Shown here: in pieces, positions 63,698 to 64,000 of the stretch | Numbering within the stretch: the stretch's first letter is position 1 | Layout of the letters: each line of letters starts with the position of its first letter | Assembly (NCBI RefSeq): GCF_003049525.1 | Contig: NZ_PYWL01000004.1 | Span: 306,778-370,777, forward strand | Source of the DNA: Lysinibacillus fusiformis | GTDB taxonomy: Bacteria > Bacillota > Bacilli > Bacillales_A > Planococcaceae | Length of the DNA: 64,000 nt | Direction: 5' to 3' | The notes under the pieces: generated by a model | Told to the model about the DNA's origin: nothing | The model's input: the letters and a program-made list of their open reading frames with translations, nothing else | Database searches by the model: none | Translations under genes and position numbers: made by a program

Positions 63698-64000
63698 CTA
63701 TAGATGAGATCCTCCACTTGCATCGAGCAATTGACCTGTTACCCAACGGCTGTCTGAGGAAGCAAGAAATACGGCAATATCTGCCACATCCTCGGGTTCT
63801 CCCCATCTGTTGAAAATTGAAAGACCAGCCGCATATTTTTGTCCTTCCAGGTTTTCCAAAGTCTCAGCATTCATTTCTGTATTAATAATTCCAGGCTGGA
63901 TGGCGTTTACCGTAATATTACGGCTCCCTAGTTCCTTGGCTAGAAGACGTGTAAATGTGTCGATAGCACCTTTGGACATACTGTACGTGAAGACACTTGG
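63698..64000 (-). CDS. Short-chain dehydrogenase/reductase, C-terminal part
   Basis: The C-terminal 100 residues of an SDR enzyme; the gene starts outside the window. The frame is open to the window edge, and FTYSMSKGAID contains the catalytic Tyr-x3-Lys. The AIQPGIINTEMN loop and the FabG-like end (WVTGQLLDASGG) follow. It is not a short gene beginning at the ATG at 63979. The substrate is unknown. Confidence 0.9.
   Translation of the reverse strand, partial: PSVFTYSMSKGAIDTFTRLLAKELGSRNITVNAIQPGIINTEMNAETLENLEGQKYAAGLSIFNRWGEPEDVADIAVFLASSDSRWVTGQLLDASGGSHL

Overview
The window is AT-rich, Gram-positive-type DNA with strong GGAGG ribosome-binding sites and frequent TTG and GTG starts. It carries petrobactin genes, PaiA, an AdaA/AlkA adaptive response, Hsp33 and 2-methylcitrate genes arranged as in spore-forming Bacillales. 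A Lysinibacillus-like member of the Bacillales is the best guess. This is inferred from gene content, not from a marker gene.

Layout. 1-1.9 kb: the 3' end of accA, then a scar holding one IS3-type end and an integrase N-terminal fragment. 1.9-5.8 kb: a DNA-alkylation repair cluster (adaA-ogt-radical SAM, a 2OG-Fe(II) oxygenase and divergent alkA). A 19-base motif occurs once in each of its two control regions. 5.9-13 kb: two LysR regulators with divergent partners (PhzF-like, TauE-like), an S51 peptidase and a GrpB protein. 11.7-16 kb: a two-component system divergent from an ABC-2 exporter. 16-21 kb: small unknowns and a three-gene ABC exporter. 21-27 kb: a XRE-cupin regulator with a LctP-type permease, an acetyltransferase, an SDR and an intact CntM-type opine metallophore dehydrogenase without its usual partners. 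27-32 kb: LtrA, Hsp33, MarR and a DUF2089 unit. 32.5-35.5 kb: an ACR3/BASS transporter and an Lsa-type ABC-F ribosome-protection gene. The ABC-F gene lies behind a roughly 400-base leader with two short ORFs, an antiterminator/terminator switch and a hairpin over the ribosome-binding site. 35.6-42.5 kb: asbABCDEF, the petrobactin operon, behind two Fur boxes. 42.9-44.2 kb: paiA and a divergent YczE-like membrane protein. 44.3-51.9 kb: a six-gene operon for valine-derived acyl-CoA oxidation and the 2-methylcitrate cycle. 52.1-58 kb: a NUDIX gene and a NikABCDE-type metal importer. 58-61 kb: metE. 61-64 kb: an aminoglycoside-phosphotransferase-like gene, a DUF4177 protein, a membrane protein and the C-terminal part of an SDR.

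The unifying theme of the right half is vitamin B12. Three cobalamin riboswitches, each followed by an intrinsic terminator, precede metE, the NikABCDE-type importer and the methylcitrate/valine operon. The simplest reading is that when B12 runs low the cell makes B12-independent methionine synthase, imports cobalt (or nickel/cobalt), and clears propionyl-CoA by the B12-independent methylcitrate cycle instead of methylmalonyl-CoA mutase. Control of a methylcitrate operon by a B12 riboswitch and the two-stage leader of the ABC-F gene are the two most interesting items.
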